Assembly: GCA_033961575.1 (NCBI GenBank)
Contig: CM066731.1
Coordinates: 83,969,501-84,033,500, forward strand
Direction of reading: 5' to 3'
Source of the DNA: Aselliscus stoliczkanus
Taxonomy: Eukaryota > Chordata > Mammalia > Chiroptera > Hipposideridae
Length of the DNA stretch: 64,000 bases
The first letter of the stretch is position 1, and each line of letters begins with the position of its first letter. This document shows positions 12,601 through 23,046 of the stretch, piece after piece. Both the position numbers and the translations under genes were made by a program. The notes below the pieces were generated by a model. It ran no database searches. It was not told the DNA's origin and saw only the letters and a list, made by a program, of their open reading frames with translations.

Positions 12601-14736
12601 TTAATTGTGCCTCTAAACCACAATTTCTCACAAGGTCACAAAACCAAGATTTAAATTCTGGCCTAGCCCTGATGAATGCAGACCATATGTTTTTACGAAG
12701 CTGTCTTTGCATACATAATCTTAAAGTGAGCTGAAGTAAATGCCATGTCTGGCACTTAGGGTCTTCAGCAGGAGAAAAACAGAGACAGGAAGACATTTTT
12801 CCTTTTCTTCTAGACAGAAATGCCCAAAGGACCCTTTCTATGTTTTCTTTGAACAGACAGTGTCTTTCTGCAGTCTCCCAAAAGACTCCTAGTAGATTGC
12901 ATGGAATTTAATCAGTGTCCACATACCAGGTGACAGCTGAGAATATCTTTACTGAAAGAGTCAAACATCATCTCAGTGTCATATGATACACAGAATTATC
13001 TCTGCTGGGAACTCCTTACCACAGGAGTGTTTGGATGCTTCTCAGTCATTTTTGCCTCGTTTAAAAGGTGAGGCAGGGCTGGCCGGGTGGCTCAGTTGGA
13101 TAAGAGCTCTCAAGATGTGCGAGCTCTGAGCTACAGGGTTGCCAGTTGGATTCCCGGCCCGAGCTGAGCAGCCGCTGAGCTGCCAAGATGGCTCAGCTAA
13201 AGGTGAGGTAGTTGACAATTACAGTTAATTTACTTACTATTTTATTGTTTTATCTTTTTGTGGGAATTTTTAAAAATACGTAGAAGTCAAGACAGTACTA
13301 TAACAATACGACTATCTGCCTGTTCTTGTTCCAGCTCTATCCCTCCCCACTTTTTTTTTTTTTTTTTTGGCTTGAGATTAATTTCTCCCAAGCCAATCTC
13401 ATTAACTCAATTTTAAAAGGACACCTTTTTTCTTAACTTTTCTAATAGAAGAAATGTTACTCAACTTCACCTTTTTTCTCTTCCTACCCCCAGGAAAAAT
13501 TAATTGCCTCCCCCTGCAAAAAACATGTGCTCAAAAAGCATCAGAGCACCATGCTTCTGACAGAAGACTTTAGCCTTACCCCAACCCAAGAGCCTGTCTA
13601 TTCCCCAGCTCTGAGTGGAAGATAAGTGTAAGCCCTACAAGTAAGCCTGCACTTGTCTTGGTAAAACCAGGGTCATTGTATGCTTGAGCCATGACATTGC
13701 CCAAAAGTGCATAGGGCCTCCAGAAAACGGGGAGCACTTAGCCAGGCCCAGGTAGATGGAAATATTGACTTTTTGGATACAGAAGGTTCAAGGGTAAAAC
13801 ATAGTTTTTCTTCCACAGTAAGTGATCTCCAGGGAAGTGTGGCTACTGGAGCTGGCTGCAGTGCCGGGCCTGGGCCCTTGAGCTCAGCCTCGTCAGGCTC
13901 CCCACTACCAAGTTTGCCTCTCGGTTTAAAGCAGGGCTCCTTGTGACATGGCCAGGGAAGGGGTGAAGATTTTTGCCAGCAGATGGAAGGATCCTGAGCT
14001 GTCAAGGCCTGTGGGAACAAGGGGCAAGAGGGCACACAGTGAGGCTGTCTGAAGAAGGGAATGCAAAATGATGCAGCGGTGACCGCGCACCACTGGGCGT
14101 TGGTTCCACAGGCAGGCGATGGGGCCGGTGGCCTCCCTTAGTAACACCCCTCAGCACATATAGTCATAGATCTCATCCAGCTTGCTCTTAAGGGGGCAGG
14201 CATCCCTTGATACATCTTTCTCATGTCTTCTGTGAGTTTTCTTTCTTCCTTAAAGTCGATATTCCTAACCTTCACTGATAGCAGAGTAAGAATTTTTCTG
14301 CTCTGCCTGCTGTGCTCCTTAGTCTGTCTCCTTCCTCACCATGGTAATCCAAAAGTGGCACATACGTGTCTGCTTTCTGCTTCTGTCCCACTGAAGGTTC
14401 TAGAGGCTTCATGAAATCTTTGGGAATGACAGTGCCTAGTCCTGTCATCCTATTCTCAGTGTGACAGTACAGAAAGTGAGTGTCATTAGAAGTATTTTGG
14501 CTGGGAAAGTAAGCATGTTGCCAGGAAGTTTCATTGTGTTGATGGCAGCACACTAAGAAGCCCGTTGGTGGTCAGAAGGTGTCTCCCGTGGACCTGGGGA
14601 AAGGACTGAGGTCAGGTGGGCCTCACGTGGGTGCTAACATAGCGCCACCTGTCTGCACACACTCTCTCTGCTTCCCCTCCAGGAGGGCCGCAAGAACGAG
14701 GTGCTGCTGTCCAAGGTGAAAGCCAAGGCCTCCTGA
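509..14736 (+). CDS. CCDC93: CCDC93, 3' portion (six coding exons, C-terminal 160 residues)
   Basis: Six exons (509-617, 3942-4024, 6109-6146, 8060-8144, 9792-9905, 14683-14736) join in a single open frame with GT/AG borders and encode 160 residues ending in KVKAKAS and a TGA. The residues are highly charged and helical (for example [20 protein letters not shown]), as expected of the C-terminal coiled coils of CCDC93. In known biology CCDC93 pairs with CCDC22 and COMMD proteins in the CCC/Commander complex, which works with retriever and WASH to recycle membrane cargo from endosomes. The full protein is about 630 residues, so the amino-terminal three quarters lie upstream of this window. No exon has a stop or frameshift. 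I recognised the protein from its sequence and from the neighbouring HTR5B; confidence is high. Confidence 0.95.
618..3941 (+). other. CCDC93 intron with an old internal duplication
   Basis: This 3.3-kb intron holds no second gene that I can support; the short ORFs in it lack family resemblance. It contains two diverged copies of a roughly 240-bp segment (about 2272-2500 and 2659-2885) separated by what looks like a MER5A-type hAT fragment. The rest is unremarkable unique sequence. Confidence 0.7.
2505..2650. mobile_element. MER5A-like hAT-Charlie fragment
   Basis: The stretch reads like the common mammalian MER5A element: a 'TCAACTTTGGCTTC...' start, the core 'CATTTAATTGGTC', and a 'CCCAGGTGAC' block near the end. 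It is heavily diverged, as expected of a pre-eutherian element. The family name is from memory of the consensus. Confidence 0.5.
3942..4024 (+). CDS. CCDC93: CCDC93 coding exon b (28 codons with the split Ile)
   Basis: The acceptor is TTTGCATTTACAG and the donor GTAAAA. Joined to the last A of the previous exon it encodes [20 protein letters not shown] followed by KKVYLEKE, matching CCDC93 in order and phase. The donor is weaker than consensus after position +4 but has the required GAG before GT. Confidence 0.93.
4025..6108 (+). other. CCDC93 intron, no recognised element
   Basis: This 2.1-kb intron shows only mildly AT-rich unique-looking sequence, with scattered old-repeat flavour. It ends in a TTGTTGTTGTTG pyrimidine/GT tract just before the acceptor of the 38-nt exon. 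I see no gene in it. Confidence 0.6.
6109..6146 (+). CDS. CCDC93: CCDC93 38-nt coding exon c
   Basis: This very short exon lies between GTTGTCCTCAG and GTAAGT. It encodes [12 protein letters not shown] plus two bases of a split Gln codon. It is too short to be found by ORF length and was placed by frame continuity with both neighbours. The strong consensus donor GTAAGT fits the need of a short exon for good splice sites. Confidence 0.92.
6147..8059 (+). other. CCDC93 intron carrying a DNA-transposon MITE
   Basis: The intron contains an element with terminal inverted repeats at 6419-6943, described separately. The remainder, including an AT-rich stretch around 6950-7130 and 7690-7880, shows no gene. 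Confidence 0.6.
6419..6943. mobile_element. Nonautonomous DNA transposon with about 30-bp inverted ends
   Basis: The left end (CCGTATTTTGCCGTGTATAA) is matched in inverse orientation at the right end (TTATACACTGCAAAATATGA). The interior is AT-rich and has no transposase-length ORF. The paired ends and about 525-bp length mark an old cut-and-paste MITE. I do not assign a superfamily with confidence. Confidence 0.6.
8060..8144 (+). CDS. CCDC93: CCDC93 coding exon d
   Basis: The acceptor is GGTTTTTCTTTCAG and the donor GTCAGA. The first A completes the Gln codon begun in exon c; the exon then encodes [20 protein letters not shown] and GIKQSRMK in phase 0 at its end. The short Ala/Ser/Pro linker between helices is typical of this part of CCDC93. 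Confidence 0.94.
8145..9791 (+). other. CCDC93 intron with a MER-type hAT fragment near its 3' end
   Basis: The intron is mostly unique-looking. Around 9495-9690 it carries a repeat that also occurs near 44540-44760 in opposite orientation (shared 'ACATTGCCAA.TGTCC.CTGGGG' and 'GGATGTTTAG.AGCATC' blocks), a common old hAT-Charlie relic in mammals. Two ORFs near 9000-9500 do not resemble any protein I know. Confidence 0.55.
9792..9905 (+). CDS. CCDC93: CCDC93 coding exon e (38 codons)
   Basis: The exon lies between CATTTCCCAAAATGTTTCAACAG-type acceptor and a GTAAGAGG donor. It encodes [20 protein letters not shown] and [18 protein letters not shown] in exact phase 0 on both sides. This is the most strongly helical, heptad-like piece of the C-terminal coiled coil. 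Confidence 0.95.
10824..10866. repeat. (TTCC)n microsatellite
   Basis: About eleven tandem TTCC units lie inside the last CCDC93 intron. On the opposite strand this reads as GGAA repeats. No function is implied by the sequence itself. Confidence 0.95.
13074..13198 (+). mobile_element. Short tRNA-head SINE, flanked by a 10-bp target duplication
   Basis: The element begins GGCTGGCCGGGTGGCTCAG and has Pol III box A-like (TGGCTCAGTTGG) and B-like blocks. AAAGGTGAGG occurs on both sides (13064-13073 and 13199-13208), which marks retroposition. It ends abruptly at GGCTCAGCTA without a long body or clear poly-A tail. Confidence 0.85.
14683..14736 (+). CDS. CCDC93: CCDC93 terminal coding exon f with stop
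   Basis: The acceptor is CTTCCCCTCCAG; the exon encodes [17 protein letters not shown] and stops at TGA 14734-14736. The basic Lys/Ala-rich tail is as in CCDC93. The exon runs on into the 3' UTR. Confidence 0.95.
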   Translation, partial: EGRKNEVLLSKVKAKAS

Positions 14737-15090
14737 GATTTCCCAGCCGTCATCGTACGTCATTGATTTTTGTTTAAACGCCATATATCAGCTACAAGAT
14801 CATGAAATGGTTGTGAACAGTACAGTAGAGAGATGCAGGTGTAATGATTTTCAACACCCTGGATATTTTCTTTATCCTGTTGGCTTCCATTCCATCTCTG
14901 TCGGTCGTTGTTGATGGATTCAGACAGTGTAAGCCTGGTGGCTTGGACAACCCCCATCATCCTCTGAAGAAGTGTGGGCAGTATTTGTTCTCTGTGTTGA
15001 TGAACGTTTATTTCTCCAGTAGCATTGCACATATGACGGTACCTATATCTGTATGGACTCTCTGAATAAAGAGGAATTCATTTGTTCAGC
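14737..15090 (+). other. CCDC93: CCDC93 proximal 3' UTR with AATAAA
   Basis: The first canonical polyadenylation hexamer after the stop is AATAAA at 15065-15070, giving a 3' UTR of about 350 nt with cleavage near 15085. Longer transcripts are possible; a later AATAAA near 19660 lies in an L1 tail and is a poorer candidate. Confidence 0.55.
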
Positions 15091-18000
15091 AAATATGAAT
15101 TGAGCAACCACTGAGAAGCAGGCATTGAGGGAGATGGAAGTATAGAGCGCAGTCCTGCACGTCGGGCTCCCAGCAGTGGCCCAGCAGGTACAGCCCACTC
15201 GGTCCCAGAGCTCGGCCACCTGGGAAGTGTTTTTAGTAAACAAAGACCTTTATTGTTGAATGGCCATCCCTGGTGAGTGTTGGTCACCTGGGCCCTTCAC
15301 TTGCCTGTAGTGCCTTTTGCTCCTGGCTCCTTGAGGTGCCAGCCAGCAAGCTTACTGGTGTAGTAATTAGGATAAAAACGCAGTGTCTGCCCGTGGCTTA
15401 ATCCTTATGCACCACTTAAGTTCATGTCTCCAGAACTGAAAACAGGGGCCTCACATTGAGGATTTAAATAAGAATCACACCTTACCATGTCCTAGCTCTC
15501 AGTTAAGTCCTACCCAGCCTGTGAATGGTCTTGTGATTTCCCTCATTTAGACCACACTGCATGGGCCCTGCACACAGGAGGCCGTGGTCTAAGCATAGAG
15601 ATGTGACACACACCATTCTTTGCAGTTAAGGGCAGTGTGTGATAAGTCTCAGCAGCAGACCATGAGTGGGTGCCAGGAGGTGTCAGGAGTTGTGCAGAGA
15701 CCCAGGAGACTTCGTGCAGGACGCATGATGGGGGCTGGATCTGAAGGAGGCATAGCATAGATGGCTGCAAATTCAAGAGGGTGTGGGAGAGCACAGCAGT
15801 GCTGTTGGGAGAGGACTGGGCGGGCCGGGGCCAGTCCAGAAGGATAGGCCGGGACCAGCCTTTGGAGGACCCGGAAGGGAAGGCTGGAAATGAGCAGCCC
15901 AAACCAAACACGGACCTCCTGCGCTGGCCCCCAGGGATCTGGCCACTCAGTCACGTCCAGGAAGCCCCAGCCTGAGGTTTGCATTTCCTTCCGCATAAAC
16001 CATGCACACATAGCAGTCAACAGTTTGGACCATAAAACCTAAAAGGTTAAACATGTCAGGCAAATGGGCCGTTCAGTGCAGCCCCAGGAATATCATGTTC
16101 ATTTTTAGTTCCCTGACGTATGTGATTAAGCAGAGCTGATGCGTACAGATTTGAAAAAAGAAAACCTCATGCTGGACTAGCAGCAGCCATTGGTTGCCAG
16201 GCCAGGGCCTGTGAGGCCTGCCTGACGGGTTTGGGGGTGGCTGCCGCCAGAGCTGGGTGGAAGCAGTGGCATTGGAAGTGGCGCTCATGTGCAGAGCCTT
16301 GGATGTCTCCACTTACGCTGGTCCCTGCACCGTGGTCATTTGTGGATTTTGAAAGGGCTCAAAATCCTTTAAAGTAAGAAATTGTCAAAGTTGGATAGCA
16401 GAGAGAGGAGACAGCAGTTTAACTCTAAATTACTTCAGGCTCAGGAAAACTCCTTTATCTTGTTGAGAAGCTCATAGACCTACTCCTTAACTAACAACTT
16501 TTGGAGGAGTTAGGAGATTATTTGGATATTTGTCCAAAGGTGATTGGCAGGAGTGGGTGACATTCTGGGGTTAATGTAGGCCACTTCTGTGGGTTGTTGG
16601 GGAAAGTATGGCATGAGGAATCCAAAGCAACCAACATTTAGTTTTTAAAGTGGGGGCATTTATGTTGAACTATGTTTTTAAAGAGTTTCATTTGGTTTGG
16701 TTTTGGTGCAGGGAGCTATCACTAGATATCTTTTCCCTTTCTTTCATTCTCTACAGGGCCTAATACAACTAATTTCCATCCCTTTAATGCATTTTGAATC
16801 AGATAGCAGAAGCCAATCTGGAGTTCCATGTTTGCCTGCAGATACCCACAGAGTAGGTGGTGCCTATGAGAGTAATTAGGACACTAAATGTGCTTTATAT
16901 TTTATAGTCGGGACTCACAGGCTGAGGAGATGCCCCGAGGCCCCAGTTATTTCACAAACCAGCAGGGGTTCCAGGACTATGTCCTGTCCACAGCCATGAC
17001 AGAGTATGGCTGTGAGTCCTGCCAAGCCCACATGCTTTCTCAGAGTTAAAAGAAAAGGGGGAAGGGGACCTCATTAAGTTCCTTTAATGGAATGTGTGCG
17101 TCAGGAGGAGTGAGCCCCACGAAGCATGCAGTTGTCCCTGCTTAGCCACAGCAGTGGACTTCACTAACAGGGCAGCCGTCCAGAGGTTGGATATCGTGCC
17201 CTGGAGTTCTCGGCTAGCTTCTGGGTCGGGAGTTCTTTCCTCCCACAGGCGTCTCATGGGGCTGCTTCAGTTTAAACCAAAAGCAGCACTGCTGTGAGCA
17301 GCACAAACTAAAAGATCATGAGGCGTCTAAGGAGACACTTGGGACGTATTTCTTGTGTCTTTGGCCTGGATTCAGTCTCTCATGGGTCACTGGGCTCAGG
17401 CAATAGCACTTGAGGGATGTGCCAAAGGTTAGAGAGTAGCAGCCTCAGTTACACCTGACAGGTCTGCTTCCTTGTTTACAGACAGGGCAGATTCCAAGTT
17501 TGTCAGGCCTAAGCTCTTGTTAGAGTCCAGAGTGTGTGGTTTTAGCGAGATTCCGGTTCGTAGTCCGTGTTCTGTTGATAGCCAGGCCCTGACAGTGTCT
17601 ACCTAGTCTGAGAGCAGAACAGAAGGCAGAGGGGCTGGTCCAGACAGGAGGCCTTTCCCAGACGGAAGAAGCGCTCCCCAGCAGACACATAGCTCTCAGG
17701 ACCTTCTGAGACCAGGGCCAGAAGATGGGGCAGGCCTCAGGCAGCCCTCTGACTGCCTCACAAAGCGCATCCCTGTCACCTTGGGCTGTATCTACAGTGG
17801 CCCAAGCCACCTCTAGTGACCAAAGCAAACCTGCCTGAAGGGCACTTTGGACCATAAACCTGTGCCTCCCTGATTGCTGTCGCCTCAGCACAGCATGGCG
17901 TTGTCTTGCCCACCCTGCAGGTGACTGATGATCATTGTGAGAGGGAAGCAGGTGTTCTAGCAATACATTCTAACGATGACTGTGGCTGAGCCTGAGATGT

Positions 18001-19000
18001 AGATAATTGGCCTGAAACATGCTTTGAGTAAGAACACTTTAAGGGAGCGCCGTATGATTTACTTACGGCCAGTGCTGGCCTCCAACGTAAAAGCACATCT
18101 CACTGCAGAGCAGAGCCGAGTAGCAAAAGATAGATGCCCAGGGTCTGGCTCTGTGGCTGGACTCTCACCAGATGATGTGCCCTGTGTGATTGGTCTTCAG
18201 TGCCCCCCACTCCTCCTTACAGCACATGGTGGTAGTGCTGCATCAAAAATAATATTATCGTGGTCTTCTCTCCTCACAATAAACATGTAAAAACATTAGG
18301 AGGGACTTAGTAGCTGGCCTGTAGCCTGTTGGACAGCGTGGGGATACGGTGTGTTTGCCACGCCAACCTCACATCAGTTTCTCAAACTAGCCAAGTTCAC
18401 GCCTGCCCATAGCCGTTGTCCTGGCCTGTCACCATGCCTGGACCACTCTCCCTCCAAGGTCATGGGCAGTGGTTTGCCCTGACCACCTGATGCTCTTACA
18501 GACCCATTCATTGTCAGCCTGCAGGCCTGGTCACAATCTGCCCTTTGACTGTCTTGATGACACTTGGTGGCTCCGTTTGAATCGTAGTCCTTTGTCAGTG
18601 CCTGCCTCCCCTCTGGAGTATAAAACAACACAAGCAGGGACCTGGCCTGTGTTCCTCACCACCCTCCCCCCAGCATCTGGCAAGCCTGAAGAATTAGGTA
18701 GTTCTGGTTGGGTAAAATAGCTTCTTTGAATTGCAGCTTTGCATCCCCGTATCAGCAAAATTTAGATTCAGCCTTTCATCTAATTTATGCTTAGTTTGAG
18801 AACAGGAAGACAATTTCATTCAGCAGCTCTAGAGAATCTCAGAATGTATTTGTTCCATTCTGACCTTGAAGGTTGAGGTGAAAAAGGTGTCAGAGGTTTC
18901 AAACCTTTGAAAGGAATTACCTTTTACAGATGTTTCGTTTTCCCCATGATGAGGGGGGAGTGATGCACACTGATGCAGAGATTAGATCATGAGTATGTTC
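15091..19000. other. Intergenic, nothing recognised
   Basis: This 3.9-kb stretch downstream of CCDC93 has no splice-consistent ORF and no fresh repeat that I can name. Several ORFs of 60-147 codons occur on both strands (the longest on the minus strand at 17520-17963), but none has recognisable motifs. It could be long 3' UTR or old repeat. Confidence 0.5.
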
Positions 19001-19019
19001 TCGCTCAGAGTATGTCATG

Positions 19020-19680
19020 AATCTAAAGGTAACTTGACTGGTTGAAATGACAGCCACATGAAACCAAGAAGTGGAAAGCAGCACGCATACAGTGGTGTAT
19101 GAATTGTACAGCCTCCTTGAAGAGCAGCTGGGCCATATCTCTCAAAACTACACATGCATAAGCTTTTCGAGCCTCCAGTGTAACTTCTCAATGTTCCCTG
19201 TGTACAAGGATGCTCATTGCAGCATTGTGTTTGACAGCAAAAAGCTGTGATCTGCATCAACATAGGGCGATGGTTAAATAAATGATGGGGAAGCCATACA
19301 ATGGAATATTAAAAGAACAGAGCCACTGTGTATGTACTGCCATGGAATGATCCCCAGGATGCATGTTTAAGGGCCGGGGGGGGGGGCGGGGGGTGGAGAG
19401 GGAGAGATTTGTAGGACACTAGTGTTTGTTTTTAAAAAGAGGAAGGGGATGAAGAAATTGTGTGTTATGTGTCTATCGGTATACAAACACACATATGTAT
19501 CAGACACATCTGTGTGCACATGCCTAGGTTACCTCTGGGAGAGTGCTCAGCAACCCGGCAGCCTTGGCTGCCTCTGGGAAGAGGGGTGGGAATTACTTTT
19601 CACTGTATACCTTTTGTACCTTTTGAATTTTGTACCATGTACATGTAAAATCTATTCAAAAAATAAAGTTTCTAAATTTT
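19020..19680 (+). mobile_element. Old L1 3' end (L1M-type)
   Basis: The order of blocks is typical of an L1 ORF2 tail and 3' UTR: 'GATGCTCATTGCAGCATTGT', 'GGTTAAATAAATGATGGGG', 'ACAATGGAATATTAA', then a G-rich tract (about 19372-19393), and finally 'TTTTGTACCATGTACATGT' and AAAAAATAAAG. It is 5'-truncated and diverged, with no useful reading frame. Confidence 0.8.
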
Positions 19681-20033
19681 AATGTGGTTTACTTTTCAGA
19701 AAAATAGAAACAAGACAGAAGATTCTCATGTAATCTGCTTTCCTTAAGAATGTAAAGCCCTCGAGCCACAAGCAGTTAAATCCTCCTAGTCTTGAGTCAT
19801 AGGAAAACGAGGGAAGTGAAGAGAGGAACAGCTTTGGGGAGACAAGCAGTGAAGATGGTTCTGCTCCAATTGTGTGAGCGAGTGGGGGTGATGGGGAGCG
19901 AGAGGGGGATGGAAACCCAGAGGTGGCTACGCCCCGGAAACGGACTATGGCTGCTGCAGGGTTGCCTCTGTCTCAGGAGGATCATAGCACAGCCCCTGTT
20001 CTCGTTTTTGGGGTTCAAAACATGGAGATGGTA

Positions 20034-20462
20034 GGCCGGCCAAGTGGCGCGTTGCTTAAGAGCTGGCTTGGGATGCCAGTGGCCCCGGTTCAGATCCCAC
20101 ATATGAGGGCCAGTGACACTGCCCTCTACAGATAAGATGGTGAACAACAGCTCCACCTGGAGCTGGGCTGCTGTGGGTCCCCAGGATGGCATAGCTGCAG
20201 CCCCTGCTGCAGTGGGCTGCCATAGGCTGCAGTGAGTGGCCGGCAGCCAGCATGAGCGGCTGGCAGCCAGTGCGAGCTGCCAAGAGCCACTGTGATAGGC
20301 CGTCCAGAAACCAGCGACCCATTTGCCTCCCATGAGAAGAGCACAGTGACGATACCAACGTGGGCCAGTGAAGCAACATCCTCCACAACTAGACTGAAGA
20401 ACAAAAGGACAGCAACTTGTCTGTTGCCCTCCCCCAATTCCCCAATAAAATCTTTAAAACAC
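20034..20462 (+). mobile_element. Long composite T+ SINE, about 430 bp
   Basis: The head reads GGCCGGCCAAGTGGCGCG, with a B box GGTTCAGATCC and the block ATATGAGGGCCAGTGACACT. A body rich in GGCTGCAGTGGGCTGCC repeats follows, and the end is CCCCAATAAAATCTTTAAAA, a polyadenylation hexamer beside a Pol III terminator-like T run (a T+ SINE). An imperfect 17-bp target duplication (two mismatches) flanks it at 20017-20033 and 20463-20479. A close relative lies at 39084-39544. Confidence 0.88.
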
Positions 20463-20479
20463 AAAACAAGGAGGTGGTA

Positions 20480-21599
20480 CCTCTGAGCCATGGTCCACGG
20501 GGAGCTGTTAATATCCTATGGAAGCTGTTCCTGTCCTGCGTGGGAACCTGCCGTGTGTGATCCTTTCCTCACCAACAGAACTCAGTCGAGCTCGGGTGGC
20601 AATGTGGCTAGCCCCAGGAGAGGAATCATGACAGCTGTTCTAAAACAGAGGATGCCTATTTCTCTGCCAAGAACAGGTTTACACGTGGGTATCTAACCCC
20701 CTCACGGCCAGTACCTGGTACAACAGCTATACATCATGGGTGGTCAATAAATAGTCCTCCTAAAATTTATTCCTGATTGTGCATTTTGTGAAGGGCGGGA
20801 TAGGGAAAGGGTCATTAACACAGCCTAGTGTCTCAGCCCAGAGGGGAAAATCCCCAATAATAGCCCCATACTTAAGCTACAGCCCTTAAAACACAACAAT
20901 GATGGATAACTGAGAAGGCCATCTGATGGAGAAGTACACACCTACCTGCCCACTTCCTCCAGGTTGTCAGCTTAAAGAATGTCTCCATACCTCAGACATC
21001 GGGTGAGCCAATGGTGGAGTGGACTGTTTTGTGTCAATTTAAAAACCTAATCAGTAGGCAGCCAGCCCACCTCCAAAATCAGGTAGACTGTATCGAGATG
21101 ATTTAGTCCAGGTGTCCCCCTCGTCCAGGCTCTTGGATTCATAGATATACTTAATAATAACAGGAAGTCCAAGACTCAGCATGGCAGTTTGAGGGGGGCT
21201 TATGATAGGGGTGTTTGTGTTTGAGTTCCACAACAGCCATTTTCCTATTCTCGGTGTGTGTGTAGATTAGATAGAGAATAGATATGCATGTATATACACA
21301 CACGAATGATTCTGAGCCTAGACATGAATGCCTCAAAAGTATATTTATTAAACAAGTCAGTATGGTGAAGTAATGGTGAAATTCCTCACAGCTGCTCTCA
21401 TTGTGGTCCAGAGCAGAGAAAAGACCTCTCCAGGGGTGCTCGGTGGTGGCTCACACTGGAATCACCTGGGGAGCCTTAAGAAGCACTGCTTCCTGAGTCT
21501 CACCCCCCAGAAATGCCCATTTAATTGGTCTAAAAAGCAACCTAGGCACCCAGCAGTCTCTCACTGACAAAAAAGAAAAAGTCTCCAGAGAACTTAATA
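20480..21599. other. Intergenic, with a weak minus-strand polyadenylation candidate for HTR5B
   Basis: No gene is recognised here. On the minus strand AATAAA occurs at 21349-21344, about 1.17 kb past the HTR5B stop, and could end its 3' UTR; a single hexamer is weak evidence. Confidence 0.3.
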
Positions 21600-21918
21600 C
21601 ATTAAGTCCCTGACTTACGAATGAGTTCTGTTCAGGGAGAACGTTTGTAAGTCGGATTCGTCTGTAAATCCGACTCATTCGTAAATCCAACAAAGTGAGT
21701 CATACACCTTTGACGCTTCCTAGCAGTCCCCTCCACATCGCCACTGCTTTTCCTCTTGCTTCCGGACATCCTGGGCTCTGATTGAGCACTGACTACTGTC
21801 CACTATTGCACTGTACAGTAAGCACACAGCAGCACAGCTGTGACAATGTCCGGCAGACACGGGAGCTACTTCCGCGATTTGTTCACAACTTGAATGTTCG
21901 TAAGTCGGGGACTTACTG
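21600..21918. mobile_element. Palindromic-ended MITE of the pogo/Tigger kind, TA target
   Basis: The left end CATTAAGTCCCTGACTTACGA is mirrored by GTAAGTCGGGGACTTACTG at the right end, and TA flanks both sides (21598-21599, 21919-21920). The left end has a further inner palindrome around GTAAGTCGGATTCGTC/GACTCATTCGTAA. The TA duplication supports the Tc1/mariner-pogo superfamily. There is no transposase ORF, so it is nonautonomous. Confidence 0.8.
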
Positions 21919-22514
21919 TATATAAATTACCAGACCTCTTCTTTGAAAATTCAATTCAGTAGACATGGGTGTCACTGAACACTTTTTAAATTTAAAACAA
22001 AACTTGAGATGATCCTCATTCCGCAAATTGGGATATACTTTTGAGGAAGATTGCTTGAATCGGGTAGATAAAGTGTCGGGGAAGGACTGTTTCACAAAGG
22101 AGACAGTCTCCTGAGTGGGCCACAAATCTTTGATGAATATGGTATTAGACAAAGGAAAGGCAAATCAACTTTGACTCTTGTGTCAATTCCAGATGATTAG
22201 CAGTCACTGCCTAAAGTGCTGTCTGGAACAGACTCTGAAGCTGAGTTCCTGCTCAGTGAGGAAACATGCTGTGATTGATTAGCAATGTCTGTCACATACA
22301 CGGGAATGGGCATCATGGCACACATGCCACACATTTGCTGTCTTTCTTGAGAGCCTTTGGCACTGCTGTTCTACAGTCCAGGCCCCGTGCTTTGGTTCTG
22401 AACATCACTGATCCTTGGCTGTGAGAGAAGGAAGGCTCCAGGAGGACTGGTGAAGGTGAGAAATACAAATTTGCTCCCCACAACTCTCCCTGCAAGTCTC
22501 TCCAAGCCCTGTGT

Positions 22515-22847
22515 TTATCTCTGCTTGGCAAAGAGGTTTTTGAAGGCATTGTTGTAGTTCTTGTTGAATGCTGTGTAAATCAGGGGGTTGAAGAAAGAAT
22601 TGGAGTAGCCAAGCCACAGGAATATGCTTTTCCAGATGGGGGGTAGGCTGCATGCACAGAGCGGGCTGATGAGCTCTGTCAGGAAGAAGGGGATCCAGCA
22701 CATCACAAACACGCCAATGAGGATGCCCACCATCAGGGCCGCCCGCTTCTCCTTCTGCTCCCGCCACGAGTCCCCACTTGCCTGAAAGGCCACCGTTGGG
22801 CGACGCACGGTGAACACCATTTCAGCCTTATGAGGTGCCTCCTTCAC
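22515..22847 (-). CDS. HTR5B: HTR5B exon 2 (TM6, TM7, C-tail)
   Basis: The acceptor on the minus strand is TTTCCTTTGTTCCAG. The exon encodes the end of the third intracellular loop ([14 protein letters not shown]), TM6 with CWIPFF, an extracellular loop [14 protein letters not shown]7 with NPLIY and the tail [12 protein letters not shown]. All 110 codons are open. The upstream flank was altered by a SINE insertion beginning 39 bp from the acceptor. Confidence 0.96.
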   Translation of the reverse strand: MKEAPHKAEMVFTVRRPTVAFQASGDSWREQKEKRAALMVGILIGVFVMCWIPFFLTELISPLCACSLPPIWKSIFLWLGYSNSFFNPLIYTAFNKNYNNAFKNLFAKQR

Positions 22848-22995
22848 CTGGAACAAAGGAAACGTGGAATTAAAAAATAAAACATAGGGCTGGCCGAATG
22901 GTGTGGTGGTTAACAGCTGGCTTGGGAAGCCAGCTGCCCCGGTTCGGGTCCCACATATGAGGGCCAGTGACACTGCCCTAAAAAAAAAAAAAAAC

Positions 22996-23046
<51 letters not shown>

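Larger units (their letters stand above)
9906..14682 (+). other. CCDC93 last intron with repeats
   Basis: This 4.8-kb intron contains an old MIR-like segment (about 10335-10480), a (TTCC)n tract (10824-10866) and a short tRNA-head SINE (13074-13198), plus a poly-T run near 13352. The remainder, including GC-richer stretches at 11560-11700 and 13680-14060, holds only short unsupported ORFs. Confidence 0.6.

Noticed and set aside
13077..13150. Possible tRNA gene with A and B boxes
   Set aside because: The unit is flanked by a target duplication and shared with other copies in the window, so it is a tRNA-derived SINE head, and it lacks a complete cloverleaf.
17520..17963. A 147-codon minus-strand ORF between the two genes
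   Set aside because: No domain or family signature, no neighbouring splice-consistent exons; plausible by chance in moderately GC-rich sequence.
19797..20388. Minus-strand ORFs of 178, 110 and 121 codons
   Set aside because: They overlap the long SINE at 20034-20462 and arise from its GC-rich body.
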